From the NCBI RefSeq assembly GCF_037975245.1, contig NC_092575.1, positions 28,171,341-28,235,340 of the forward strand: 64,000 nt of DNA. The letters run 5' to 3'. Positions 14,001 to 29,000 of the stretch are shown here, piece by piece. Below the pieces are notes generated by a model that saw nothing but the letters and a program-made list of their open reading frames with translations, was not told where the DNA came from and did no database searches. The translations under genes and the position numbers were made by a program. The stretch is from Apostichopus japonicus. Taxonomy: Eukaryota; Echinodermata; Holothuroidea; Aspidochirotida; Stichopodidae. Position 1 is the first letter of the stretch; each line of letters opens with the position of its first letter.

Positions 14001-17000
14001 GATTAATATTTTAATATATCACTAATGGCACTACCAATACATATATAACAAATTTATTTAGGGTGCTTTCAAATATGGAAATCTGAGACTTTGAAATATC
14101 CACACTATTTCCTCAAATATTCCCTCAAAAATCAACATTAGTCAGGTATTCACATTTTTTGGTAGAAGAACGTGATATAGTTGGAAAAAAAAGTACATAA
14201 CCCAGACCCTAAATGTGTTTATAGTATACTAGAAGCCAAAAATGGCTGCAGAAATGATTTTGAAAATTTGGGGTCATGTCCCTGTTTTCACGGAATCGCC
14301 CAAATGCAGACTATTTCTAGTTACACATTGTACACAATTTGCAACATAAAACTAGTGTTTCCTGGCTCCATACATGTGTAATGCTTGTATACGTAACCAA
14401 AGCAGTTTGGTTGTATTTAACTGCTTTCCCTTGTTTTTCATGTTACATATAAATGATTGCCCTTGTACTATTAAGTACTTACATGTACATTAAGTATTTA
14501 TTGTTGTTCATCCAGTAGGGTTTGCTCTCACCTTCACATTCATGTTCCACTGTAAAAGGAATGTCTGGATCATGAAAGTACACTTAATGTATACATAAAT
14601 ATGCACATATTCAAGGATACAGTGACACATCATTACTTAGTCCTGTATGTCACACACACTGGGATATGTGCTAGAAACAACAACAATAGCAGTAGAGATA
14701 AATATTAAAGGGATACAATGATACAAGGATAATCATTACCCCTGTATATACTGGGATGTGGATATGCTAGAAACATTTATACATGTATATATTTACATAT
14801 GTATGAATACTACAGGGATATTGTTACATCATTACCACTGTTTATCTTACTGAGATATGGAGTTTTACCCATATTTAAATGTTAAAGGGATACAGGAATG
14901 TATCGTTACAGTATATCATACTTTAATGTTAAACGGCTACAGATGTTCTGGAATCTATTTTCCCTAATTATATATAATTCAATGTTAAAGCGATACAGTG
15001 CTAATACCCTCAGATAAAGTAGAAACAACAAGAACACATATTCTTCTTCAAATTTCTTTTGAGAAAGAAAAGGAGAGAAAAACAGAACATGCTTTCTTTT
15101 AGTTTGATGTCATTACTGTATTTGGAATAAGTTTTGTCCCAAAAGTCTGAGCTGTTGTTTGGTATGATATAGGTCTTTGCATATATACCTGGACACAGGT
15201 TAATGGTTGAATATCTGGCAAATAAAATATGTACTTTAAATACTGTACATAATTGTGTATCCAGGGGAACATTTTCATGCTAAACTATTACAAAATGAAT
15301 CATGTGCATGCTTTGACTTTTATACAAAGTCTCTGTTAAGAAAAATATTGAATGACACAAAACAGTCTTCATACACAACTGTTAATTGTCACTATCGGAA
15401 TATTTCTCAATGCAAGCACTTTAGAGGATTCCTTGGTGCAGTAGTTAGAGTAGTAGTAACATAACTTCAATTCTTGTTCATTTAATGGACTTCTTGTAAA
15501 AGGTTGTCTGTTCAAACAGGATAGCTGATACAACAAAAGGATTAATGTTACATGATTGAGTACAGTTTCTATAAATAACTGAATTAAACGGTCTCAGAAA
15601 CCCTCATTTGAAGAGAGGCTTTGCATGTCAGACTTAAGTGATTTTAGGCAGCTCAGACTACAAACTTGTCTGTATATCCCATACATGTCAGCACTGCATA
15701 CATGAGCTAGTGTCATTCTACAATGAACTATAAATTACAAATCTTTAAGTTTGATCATTTTGACAACGCTAGCTAATGGACAGTAAACTATTTTTTTTTA
15801 CATTAGAAGGCGTAACAGTCAGCTTAAATGCATAACAATTCCCTTCTTTTGTAAATGTTGTATTTTTCGTTTGTGAAATAATTACAATCTACAAGATCTA
15901 TTAAGCCCATCAAACCACGAGAGAAAGTTGAATGGATATTAGATAAGAGAGAGCTGGAGATATTGACAAAATACAAATTTACATATTTTCTTCCTTTTAA
16001 GATGTTCATGGTTTCTATAAAATAGTATTCATCAAAGCTTGTCATTTAATGGCACATTTTGAGATGATCGAATGGATTGTCTTAGTCTCTAAAGTATCCC
16101 TTAATGCGTCCTGTTGTTCCTAGCTCAAACAAGATCAATTTCCTGCCTCTCATGTACGAGCGGAGAGAAATCAATATGTGATGAGCTGTATTCTCCTTGA
16201 AGAGCTAACTGGAATATATAATGAACCCCTCCGAGCTAGACTCTACGTACATTATATCATTTGCATGAGATGCCACATTAATTGGTGTTACTACTGCTCT
16301 CGGATGAAATATTGATGAGCTACGCCTTGGATCGAGCGGTGCCAGGGACTGAGGATGGAGCCCGGAGAAGAAACTGTATGTTAGGAGTGAGAGTAGTAGA
16401 GATAATAAACTTCTCTCTCAGCCTTGAGGACTTTAGTAGTGCGTTACTCTAAAATATCAAACGTACTAACCAATGTATATACCTTTGATCTGTATCAAGT
16501 CCATTCCCTTGAATCTTTATTAAGTACATACTGTACTGTAGTACCTAAGGCGTGATAATCTATCCTTGTTCTGTATCAAGTACTTTGTATATATCCTAGA
16601 ACATCTACCTTTGATTAGTATCTAGTACTTATCCTACAAGACTACTAGATCAGGAATACCTTTGATCTGTATCAAGTACATACCCTATCAAATCAGGCAT
16701 ATACTACTACTTCAATGAACCTTTGGTCTGTATCTAGTACTTACCCTAGATCTTTAATCTGTATCAAGTACATATCCTATCAGATCAGGGGTATATATAT
16801 ACTACTACCTTTGGTCTGTATCTAGTACTAACCCTAGAACAGCACTAGATCAGGAATATCTTTGATCTGTATCAAGTACCTACTTTAGCAGATCAGGTAC
16901 ATACCTTTGTACTTTATTGAGTACATACCCTAGATTCTAGAGATATACTGTACATGTCAGTATATTAATCTACAGGTTATCTAATTTGAGTACATGTACC

Positions 17001-20000
17001 TTTCAAGATAAAGCATACTATAAATATAACTTAGTTTATAGATCTATAAAGTACACAGTACTACATATCACAAACTTGGATGAATCTGAAAACAGACACT
17101 CACAAAACCACCAACTACATTAATTTTTTAATTGTATTTATTGTATTAAGTATCCATAGTAAGTACAGTATATATGTACATACATGTTTATTTTTGTCAG
17201 CAGACACTCCTTAATGAATGAGTTTATGCCATACATGTAAAGGGAAGACGAGAGCACAAAAGCTAACACTGTTAGAATCCCCTGAAGACAGTGTCGTCTT
17301 GAAATGCAATTTATGATTTTTATTTACACAGTGCACTGTATCGTTGCTCTATGCCTACCACTGAATAGGAGATACAGTAAATATTAGGTGTTTGGATAAG
17401 TACTACACATGGTAAAGTGTCAAATGAATCCTTGCAGATTAAATCTGTGCCACGGTAAGGTCAAAGTTCAAATTAAAGACATACAGATTGACTAAATTAA
17501 TACAGTATTGATTACATTATATGCTGCAGAAGAAGGAAACTGGCAAACAGGAACTTGAGCAATCTTTGGTTTCAATTGACACCAACCAAAAAAAGTTTAC
17601 TTACTGTTGTTCATTCCTTATTCTTTCATACATACAGTACATTCATATTGAAAAGTGATTTTGTTAATTAATATAAGTTAAGCATTCAAATTTTGTGTAG
17701 CATTTTCAAAGGTTCTGAATTTCTTGCCTCATTGTACTAATGTATACCACTGTGCACTAGTTCCTGTGTATCAAACTGCTGTACTGTAAATCTTTGCACA
17801 GTTTGTATATTGCACCTTTACCACTTTGTGTAGTACTTTGCAATGCGATACTGGATAAATTATTCCCTTTAACTGCAAATTTTACAGTTTCAATGAAAAA
17901 ATTTGCAAGCAATGGTGGATATTATGCTCCTGTATTTTGAGATTGAGTGCTTAGACAATTAAGTTTCGTACCTTAACTACCAGAACTGACATTAACATCA
18001 TACCTGTTCTGTGTATTATTATTATTATTTACAGTTTCAGGGTTTAGATAATGTGCAATTGGCTTAAAAATGGAATTGGTACCACTCTGAAGAACCACAC
18101 ATGATAAGGTTTTGGCCAGACAGATTGTTTAGGCTAAAAGGATTTTTTTTCCCTCAGTTTTATGTAGAAATTACAGAAGGTAATTCTTCAGTGGTGATGA
18201 CCACTTTAGGGATCAGTTAGGGTCTTCTAACTATATATGCTCAATAGCTCTGATGAAACAGAACACTTCATTAGGCCACTGGTTCCCTCAATGTTGATTC
18301 ATATCCCTGCTTTAGGGCAAAGATTGCTTTAATCCTTTCTCAATGTCTTCTCAATTTTTGTAAATCATCAACTTTGCTATATAAATCCATTGTATAAAAT
18401 TGGAATTTCAGATTTTCTCTTTCCTGCAGGTGGTGATTTCTGTTGTTTTGAAAGTTGTTGAACTGCATTAATTATGGTTTATATCCATACTCTCTGCTTC
18501 CTCAGTGCTATAACTTTAGACATGTTACATGAATGTGTTTGTGTGCATATAAAATTAAACACTGTATCTAAAACCCTCCCTCCTTCAGATGCTGATGGAA
18601 ATTTACTTCCACTTTGTAAGTTACATTCGTGACACAATGTTCATAATTAACCCATTGCTCGCTGTTTACTAGGCAACTCATATAAGATTAATGCTCCATG
18701 TAAGAGTGTAACCACTATCATATTTAAGTGTACTGGCATTATTTAAGTCATAAATTGGCTAATTGTTTCCATTCTTGCCACACAAACATTCATGCGACAC
18801 AAACATGTACACAGCAAGTGGGTATTAACTGTGCAGGTTGAAAATATTAAAAGCTGCCTGATGAGCTATTCTCTCATACACATTTTATCTTTTGAGCTCT
18901 ACTGCCTTTTCCTTTAATAATCTAAAAGTTTTTATCTACTTTGGTAGAAGGTGAGTGTTATGCTATAATCACCTAACCTCCCACCCCCATCCAATCCCAT
19001 CCCCAGCCAATCTCATCCCCCTCCATCCCTCCCCTCACATCCACCATTTCACTCAAATTAGGAAAGCTAGGTTAAACTCAATTGTCACCTACTTAAGAAG
19101 GGATGTAAGGAATTCTTAAACAAAGATTTTATAGCCCTGCTTTTAATATGTGACCTTCTTGTTTCACTAGCATAATTTAAATGGCTGCAACATGTTAGCA
19201 ACAATCTCCTGCTTCATGGTCCTGGCTAATGTAGCATACTGTATAGTCTACCGTGGTTATGGCAGATAAATGCTCTCTCTCTCAGCATTTTTGTATAACT
19301 CACTCCATAAAAGAAGATGAAACTATCCTACCGCTATAAGCGATCAACTTTGCAATAAATTTGTTTGGTCGTCTGGATGTAATAGTTGACTTTTTCATTG
19401 ATATTCTCAGCAAGGATAAACTCTGCATTATAATGAATCACACCTATGTAGATACAGTTCTGTAGTTATTAACGCCTCATTGATTCTACAAATTTATCTT
19501 AAAAGCCAGAAACAAGTCATGCTTGGATCATCTTTACATACGTGTATAAATATATTTTCTACTTTTGCCTCGCTCTACACTAAAGGAATCTCATTTTCTT
19601 GTGCAATTTGAGGCTTTCGTAGATCTGCATAAAATATGTGTAAACTTTATGCAAAATTCGCGGTTGATTCAGAGCTGCATACAAGAACTCAGTCAACATT
19701 TCATGATGAATAAGAACCATTATGTCTCTTAAAGTGTATGAAAAACATCGGTCATCATGTCATGAACATGTACAAATTTGTAATGAATGTTTCATTAAAC
19801 ATCAACCATGTCGATTACAGTATAACTTGAAGAAAAAAAAATTCTATGAAAATTCTATACACTTAGCATGCTCTACAATTCCATTTCTTTAAAAAATGCT
19901 CTGTACCATGTAAAGTACTAGTACTATAAAAAGTACACTGCTATCTTCTTTTTGTGTTTTTCTGTTATATACAACACTTTTTATTAAAAAACATGTATAC

Positions 20001-23000
20001 TATTTTTGCATTGAATAAACGTAATTAGTAATCAAAATATGAGTTTGTGAAGTTTGCTGTACAGTACCATGCATGGTATATGACAACAGTAGGGAAGGCC
20101 TCGTCTTGCTCTTTTCCGTATCCTCTTCAAAAAGTAAGTTCTGAGTTTGTAAACTAATCAGTAATTTGTTTCTTATATAAATGTAATACCAAAAAAAAAA
20201 GATTGAGTTGAAGTTTAGAAACACCCTTAATTCTTTTATCCCAAGATTTTACTCAAGGAAATTATGTTTTACTAACAAACAGCACATCGTTACCCCAAGC
20301 AAATTACTCAGCAGTGCAGTTGTAAATGAAACACAGTCTGAAACAAAACTCTTATTGTGAATGTACATGATGCACAATATATATGTTAACATAACATGAT
20401 TGACATGGGATGTTACTGCAATTTTATACAGTATATGTGTGTTATAAGTTAAGTGTATTACAATAGAACATTATAACATTACTTAGAAATGTGACTGTAG
20501 GAATCAGTACAGGATGTGGTGGAACGTAAAAACTTCACTTCCCTCAATGAAGCCATAAAAACTGCCTTTCTTTATTTGCCTAACGACAGCATAAATATTA
20601 GTCGCTGGTATTTCTTATTGAAGTTCAGAAAAGTTGAACTATCAGATATATCGGTAGTACAGTACTTTATAGGGATTAAGTGATGTTTCAATTTTGCTAT
20701 GAAGTTTGTCTAATATTATAAAATATACGAATTACCAGCATTAGAGAAAACTCTCATAGCATTATTGCATTTGTATAGCAATTTGCATATACTCAATTGC
20801 TTATAACTACAGTATTTTCATATCATTTGCATATTTTAATACCAGAAAACTTTCTCATATAATTAGTATCAGTACTCATCAATTGAAGCAGAATTTTTAG
20901 TTGCTTTTGATAAATTTTTCTTTGTACTAAAATTTTTGAACGATGTTCCATATGTAAGTGGCAATGAAATGCTTGTTGGAATTTGAGCTGTGGTGACAAT
21001 TACTGTATCTGATTTTGTAGCATAATTGGGAACATTGCTGATAACCATTATTAAACCTGTTGTTACATCCTTTATGTATCTAGTATCCCTAAGAACATCG
21101 CTGATAACCATTATTAAACCTGTTACATCCTTTATGTATAGTATCCCTCATCCAGTTAATAAACACAGGTTGGTTCACAGACTCACTGATACAGTATTCA
21201 TGTCAGAGAGCTGTTACATCTTTTATGTATAGTATCCTTCATCCAGTTTATATAAACACAGATTGGTTCACAGACTCGCTGATATGTCAGAGAGCTGTTC
21301 TGTTATAGTGCACCTCGACATGAACATTTTATGTCCTCGGAATTTACATCGTCCTCAATTTGATATAAAGCCTACTAACGGATTCTGCAGAAACTGCTGT
21401 TTTGCTTCTGCTGCCCTCATCTTTGGAATAAATAACTTGAATTCAACAAGCTTGCTCATTCTCTTGCATCTTTCAAATATAAATATTCTAAAAACTCATC
21501 TGGTTCTAGAACTCGACAACTTCTAATTCACTTTTAACTTTTGTTAGCTTGTTGTCTGTTTGATACTTGCTGCGCCCTTGCTGACTGTTGTTGCAATGGG
21601 CCATGAGCATCTTCAGGCCTGACACAGGTGCATTAAAATGTTCATTATTATTATGATTATATCATTATTTTTCGTGTTAACCGGAAATTGAAAATACATA
21701 GAACAATAATGGTTGATACTGTATGCCAAAAATGGAGACCTGTGAAAACGTATTTTGTCTGACCCCTTACAACATGTGGCAGCGACCCCTGGGCCACACC
21801 CTTACCCTTTCTAAGTCCACCCTTAGTTGTTACCTATTCATACTGCAATGCTCTACTGTACAGTGCAATGAACTACAGCTAGTTACCAAGTATAATATAG
21901 TACCAATATACAGTGAGAGTAAAGTGACTTTCTTTGTGTAGACCAATATGTTGGTTTTATATAATTTCTAGCAACATACATCTCTTGGAGTGTGCTGTGG
22001 GCTCTGTAACATACAGCATGTTTACTAGTACTGGAGTTGCTATGTGGTTTCAGAGTCAATTCATCTCCAGTTATAATATATTTATTGTGTACCCAACATA
22101 CAGTAAACCAGAAATCAAAGTTCAATTATGGTCATTTATTATACACATATATTCAAAGAAATGCTGCACTGATATTGTAAGCTATTAATATATCAGTTCA
22201 CATCCTTTAGCTGCTCAGTCATGACTAAATATAACCTGGCCTGCCTTATAATCCAATCTATCCCTGTATCTTATGATTTGCTGGTAGTGTCATATTGTAT
22301 TTTTCATTCAGTGATGTCAAGGTGTCTCCATGATCCATATTTTGTTGCTCTTTTCATACAAATTTTCAAGAATGAAACTTTGTTGTAATTGTGGTTACTT
22401 TGCCATACAGTAGGCAGGCAAGTAACCTACGCAGTGTGTGTGTGTGTGTGTATGTGTGTGTGTGTGATATATGTGACACCCTAGCTTGTATGCATCATAC
22501 AGTATCTCAACATGGGTAACCTCTGCAGTTCTCTGATTTGGCATGTTGCTTTCCCATAATTAGTACAAGAACCCTATTGTTTTGGCTGCAAGCCAAAGGT
22601 CAAATGGTGTCAGCAGAGGGCAAAATGTGAAAATCTTAAAAAATCTTCAGAACCTGAACAACAAAGGAGCTGATATATGCATGGTAGGATAACCTTATGT
22701 ACAGTAGTGTAAAGGTTTTTCTCAAATCGGTGAGGTCATCAGAGGTCAAACTCTAAAAACCTGTAGCTACAGTTGACCTACCATACCACAGTTTTTGCCA
22801 CAAGAAGCATTGGAATGATTTTGTATACATGTAAAGTTAACTAGTATTCATGAATTCTGTAATTGGTGGCAAACATACCGTCTGATACAACTTAATGTAA
22901 ATAAATTAAAAATCTGATATAAAATCAATGTAAGTCAATTTATTTGCTTTGACAAAATTGCCAACCCCAGAATTGAACAATTGTGCGCAGCTGGCCTAAC

Positions 23001-26000
23001 AAATATCGATAAAATGTAAATTGCACTGCAATGTACTGTATTTATGAATAATCATTGGCTGATGCTTATATCCATCTGCATTTAACTGTGCACATTGCAG
23101 TTAGGTTTTATTGTTATTTCTGTTGAAATTTGTATACATATATCTGAATTATTTATTTATATTTATTTATATATATTTAATTTTAAGTTATTGAAATTTC
23201 TTCATAAGAAGTACATGATTTTCTAGAAACAAGATCATAATTTTTGTTTTGAGGAAATTTCTGCGTTTGATGTCATTTGTTGAAATTAAAATTGCAACTG
23301 AGGTGAAAAAACAATGTCAAAAGTACACTACTCATATGCATCTGCCTCCTATGTAATTTACCTTTCTTCCTTATTAAAGACTATATAGTCATCATACAGT
23401 AGTTTCTGCTTGAATGTGTGTAATTTAATCACCAACATACTTTGACTCATGTAACCATTAATTTATGTTGTCTTCGTTTACATTCAGCAATGGCTGAACA
23501 TGGTTGGACGATGACTATAATTTTTAAAGTAATCCTCACTCTTTCAGATTTCAGGGCAATACCTTTAACCTTTAAATTGAAATAAAGGATATGTAGAACT
23601 GTTAAAATAACAAAAGAATATCTTACGACCAGATGATATTTGAAAGTGTTTAATAGTTGCTAATCTCAACGCTGGGAGCTTCACTGGCATGCAAATATGT
23701 CAGTTTTGTTGTATTACGATCTCAGAATTCATATGTCACACACTTTCTCATCTTGAAATCAACTACTTCATATCATTTCTCTTGTCAACATGAGGAAGAT
23801 TCATTGTTGCAGAGCTCCCTCTATCATTAGAAAGTTTCTCATTTCTTAGAATGTAGCCAAAGCGAGTATTGAAACAGTTTATCAAATTGGAAGAGAACAA
23901 ATATTCCATCTGCAAAGGTTGAAACTCTCAGAGAATATCAATTCCCAAAGGATGCCAGGAACCATCTTGTTTGATTCAATAACTTCAAGAAAAATAGAAA
24001 GTCATACTTTACATTTTACGCTAGGAACTAATCCTTTCTCTCACAGCATCTGTATTTGCTTCCAGTCTCACTTATTAAATGAAGGTTCCTGTAAATAGAT
24101 AAAAGTGTTAACCATACAGTTTGTACTTGACAAGTATAAAATACAAAACATTATATAGTTCTTATCAATTACTTTGTTCTTTTTTTTCAGCCACAAAATA
24201 TACTTCCATCAAATCAGAGACTTTTGTTTTATCCAGTGCAAAGTAAGTTTCAAGTTTGGTAAACATTATTTAATTATTAAATTGTGGTTTTCATGGAAAA
24301 GTACAAATCCACCAAACTTCTGAGCATAGAATGCAATAATAAATGAGAATGCTTTGCACATGGTACAGCAAGAGTGCATATATGGTGAGAAGACATCTAA
24401 GTGAGGACTCCTGTAACAAAAGAGTTTAATATGTTAGCGTTGAATACTTTGATGTTGAATATTGAAAACTTAAATTGATCTAAATGGCTAGATTTATGTC
24501 ATAATACTGTAAGATATACAGTACTCTAGGAACTAGTTCAAATGTTTGTTATTACACTCTATGCTCAGAAGTTTGGTGAATTTGTACTTTGTCATGAAAA
24601 CCATGTGACAACTATCCAAGTAAATATATTTTGGCTCAGCCTTATTTGTGTATTATTTTGGGAGGATGTTACAATACACACTATATACAAAAGATTCTTC
24701 AATACCACAACTTTAAGTCCTTTCTTCTCAAATTTGTTAATGAGCAATGACATTTTTTATCCTTTTGCATTTGTAAATATGTTTATGATTTTCACTGTTC
24801 ATCCTATATTTTTGCTTCCATTTTATTTTTCGTAGTGGAAACGGTGTTAAGGGAGTGGTCACCCTGACAGGAGATGTCATTAGCAAAGCAGTGAGTACTC
24901 AGAAAAATGGTTACAGGTTTTTGAATTTGGAAAATGGTTTGAATTTTGCCTCCTTTCATTGGAAACATAAAGTAACACATTTAACAGAGGGCCCCCCCCT
25001 CTCCACCCCAAAATATGATTGTCATTGTTACATAATATTTCTATTCATTGGGTGACAAAAAAAAGGTAGTGGGAGGTTTGTGTTAGCAAAATATATAATT
25101 AATCAATCAATCAATTTACCTGAGATGAATTTGCAGATTAAATTTATTGCTCCCAATTCCTTTTCAACATAACTCATGATGTAAGATTGATCTTTGATTC
25201 ATTCTTACAAATGTTTGAAGTTTATGCCTGAACATCATAATTCCTAGTGCTATTTTTGGTGGTTTAATATGCAGCACATGAAAGTTGTGGGTTGAATTAT
25301 TAGTAGTAGGATTATGTTACAACAATTATATCTGCCCAGACAATATAGATAATAGCAATACAGAGCTTAAGGAGACAACCCAGAATCTTAGTAATTCCAC
25401 TTTTAGTTTTCACAATCATATCTGAGGACCCTCTTCACTCTTTGAATAAGGCTTACTTTTAAAAGCCCTGTTAGTCAGTCTGTAAAGGCAGTTTCTCATT
25501 ATGAAAGGGCTATGTGATAACTTGAAGTACACAATTAAGATCATGTTTGAGAAATCCAGAAAGACAGTTTTATTAATATTAATCCTTAATTAAAGTTAAA
25601 GTTACTTACTGTATAAGTTCTGTCAGATTTATTTAACGCAATACTTACTGAATGCTCTCAAACCAATTAGATGATGATTATATTGTTCTCTTGTTTTTCA
25701 GGATATTTCAATGAGGTACTCAGTGAAGGGAAATAACCAGATCCTGAAAACATGTCTAAGAGAGGACTCAAGTGTACTTTGGAGAGTACAACAGGTACAT
25801 AATCCAAGCCTGCCCCTCCCATTCCCTGCCCCTCTCATCCCCCTTCCACCCCCACGCCTTCACTACTACCTTTAACAAATATACACACATGTGAAACAGC
25901 AGTTGTAATTTAATTCTCAGCAATGTTACAAGAGCCTCTCTGAAAATGTCTGATCTTATGGCTTTCCCTGCCCCCCCACCCTCTTAAACAAACAAAACTG

Positions 26001-29000
26001 GCAAGAACCACAATCACAATGAAGACTGCAAGAGAATAGATTGTACTCCAGGCTTCATTGTCCCTATGATTACCCCCTTCCCACATACCTTATCATTACC
26101 CCTTTCCCATCCCTATGCTTATCTCCTTCCCACATACCCTATGCTTACCCGCTTCCCACATACCCTATGAATACCCCCTTCCCACATACACTAAAATTAC
26201 CCCTTCCCACATACCCTATGATTTACCCCATTCCCACCTACCCTGTGATTACCCCCTTCCCACATACACACTGTTGCCTACAGACACTGATTGGCAAACT
26301 CCATTTACTGTTGGTATATTCTGTTTCAAAGATATGAATGAATTTCTTGGTTAAAATCTGGTAATAAGTACATGCAGTAGATCTGATAATGTTTAATACT
26401 ACTGATGTTTCTGCTGCTACATCTCAATACGCTTGTTAATGGCCTTAAATTGAATCCAACATATACACACATATATACACACACATTCACAACATATACA
26501 CACTATTTGGGAGGTGTGTTGGTCTCCCGTTCCTGTGTTAGAAATAATATTACTGGACTTTAGGACATTTCAAATCTAGAAAATGATAGTATCTTCAATA
26601 AATTTGTTAATGTTGGATTAGGGTGTTTTTTTTTTTATGGGTACCAACTTGTGACATTGATACCAAAATTTCAAAATAAGTTGATTCCATAAAATAGTGA
26701 CTCATTCTAGAGTTCAGTATATGCAATTGATAATTTACAAGCAATTTTTGAGTTCAGGTCAACCTTATGTGCACAGTCACAACTTTAAATTTGACGTTTC
26801 GGATATGGTTCCACGTGTAAGTGGGACACCAAAGTGACTTGAAATTCCTATTAGTAGTTACAAGCAGGTTGCAGTTCTGAAACTTTTATCACTAATGAAC
26901 TTTGTAATGAATACCGCTTGAATAAATCAGCACTTGACAGTTCTTGCTTGAATATGAAAAACAAATTAGTGATGATAACGAAATTGAAATTGGCAATAAT
27001 GTGGTTTTCCCCATACATTATAAATATTTATTTCATTTTGAGTAAACAATAGCCTTCAGTTGAATGAAAAACACTTTTGAACATTGCAAAGAAGTTCTTT
27101 CACTACATATATCCATTTCATAGAACCATCCAAAAGAATCTTTCAGCAGATAAGACCAACTATCAAGATTCCCCGTGTAAGTGGGACACAAAATATTTGG
27201 TGTCCTGCTTACATATGGAACAACTACCATCGATCAAGTTTATATTTGCATAACATCCAACACGATATTAAATATCACTAGCAGTAACAAGAAACAATTC
27301 ATTAGCAGTGTCTACATGGTAACTAGATACAAGTCTGAACTTGATATCCAGAATTAATATAACTGGAACAAACTGTATACTGCACTGAAATCCGAAAAGG
27401 AAGTCATGCTGACCATAAGTCAGGTAAGTTTGGTATATTGTATTAATTCCTTACTAGAAGAACCATCCCACAGAAATCAAAACCATTGCAGTGTTTCCTT
27501 AGCTAAGTACACTGGTTAATAGAGAGGTGGGTATGAGGAGGAGGGGAAGGGGGTCAACAGGAATAATTGTTATCAACCTGCATACACTGTTACATAACTT
27601 CCTATTTACTGTACAGTAAGGTGTACAGTACACTAACAAAAAAATTGTACGCAAACAAGGCTTGAGAGTGGACGGTTTTCTTTCTTCTTACAAACAAACA
27701 ATTAAACTCCAACATTTAAAAAACAATTGAGAATATTAAAATGTAATTATATGAACTTTCACTATTAAACTTGCCAATTAAAGTGCAAAGTTTTTCATAC
27801 GATAATATACTCGCTATCAATTAACTAACAAAGTTTGTCCTTTATTTTCAAATTTAAATTCATTTTCATGCAGTTTCCACAGACATCAAACAAGGCTTGA
27901 GAGTGGATGGTTTACTTTCTTCTTACAAACAAACATTTAAACTTCAACATTTAAAAAAAATTTAGAATATTAAAATGTAATTGTATGAACTTTAACTATT
28001 AAACTTGCCAATTAAAGTGCACAGTTTTGTCATATGATAAAACACTCACTTTCATTAAAATAACAAAGTATGTCCTTTATTTTCAAATTTAAATTCATGT
28101 TCCTGCAGTTTCAACAGACATCAAACAAGACTTGAGAGTGGACGGTTTTCTTTCTTCAATAACATTTAAACTCCAACATTTAATTTTTTTTTAGAATATT
28201 AAAATGCAATTATGAACTTTCACTTTGAAACTTGCCAATTAAAAGTGCAGTTTTGTCATATGATAATACACTCACTTTCAATTAACTAACAAAGTATGTC
28301 CTTTCAAATTTAAATTCATGTTGAGGCAGTTTCAACAAACAGATCTACTTTTTTCTTGTAAATAACTCAAACAGTAACTTTATTAATTTTAAAATATGGA
28401 ATCGTGCAAAGAAAACACTTGCCACTAATAAGTCTTCTTTTAATGCATTTTCCAACAAGAAATCCATACAAAATAACTTTCTGACCTATGGCTACCAATT
28501 AATAACTTTATGCCTCCACCCACCTAAATTATTTGCTACATTTAACTGCTTAATCATTTTTAGATTCATCAAGATGAAGAATTACAAAACTCAATAAAAG
28601 TTACTTTTGAATGCAATCGCAATGCATCACACACATACATACACACATCATCACCATTGCATAGATTCATGTGGACTTTGGCATGGAATAAAAAGTGGGA
28701 AATTGATTACTAGACTTCATGCTGAACTTTCATTTTCATTTCATTATACAGAGCATCAACCTTTGCTTGACCAGCAATTGCAAAAGGCCCATTTCCAATC
28801 ATGTGAAGTGGCCCATGAATAACATACTTTCCATGAATTTTCTCACTGTCAGGCCTTTTTGGCCAATCATATATCATGCTCTTTGCGTTTCGCACCCTGT
28901 GCAGGAATTTAAAGATAAAGAAATCCCCATCTAAATCAACTAATTTTCCAACATAGTACTCGTTGTCATAAAATACTGCATAGTATTTTTCTTTTTCCAT

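Larger units (their letters stand above)
11739..14305. mobile_element. 2.56-kb TIR DNA transposon with a 15-bp internal motif
   Basis: The element spans 11743-14301. Its ends are GGGCGATTCC at the left and the inverted GGAATCGCCC at the right; the match extends to 12 of 13 bases inward. AAAT flanks both sides (11739-11742 and 14302-14305), consistent with a 4-bp target-site duplication. Inside, the 15-mer GGTAACTCGCATTAC occurs seven times exactly and once with one change, four copies toward each end, all in one orientation. No transposase reading frame is visible, so it should be non-autonomous. The superfamily cannot be fixed from these features alone. Confidence 0.75.
10997..24190 (+). other. 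ROGDI intron 3, 13.2 kb, repeat-rich
   Basis: This is the longest intron of the gene. It contains a TIR transposon (11743-14301), degenerate tandem repeats near 14605-15000 and 16470-16925, a duplicated block at 21036-21300, a LINE remnant at about 21300-21675 and a TG microsatellite at 22434-22466. No additional exon or nested gene was recognised. Confidence 0.8.

Noticed and set aside
26041-26354. Frames of 79-98 codons
   Set aside because: They translate a C-rich minisatellite into a Pro/Tyr repeat and have no support as genes.
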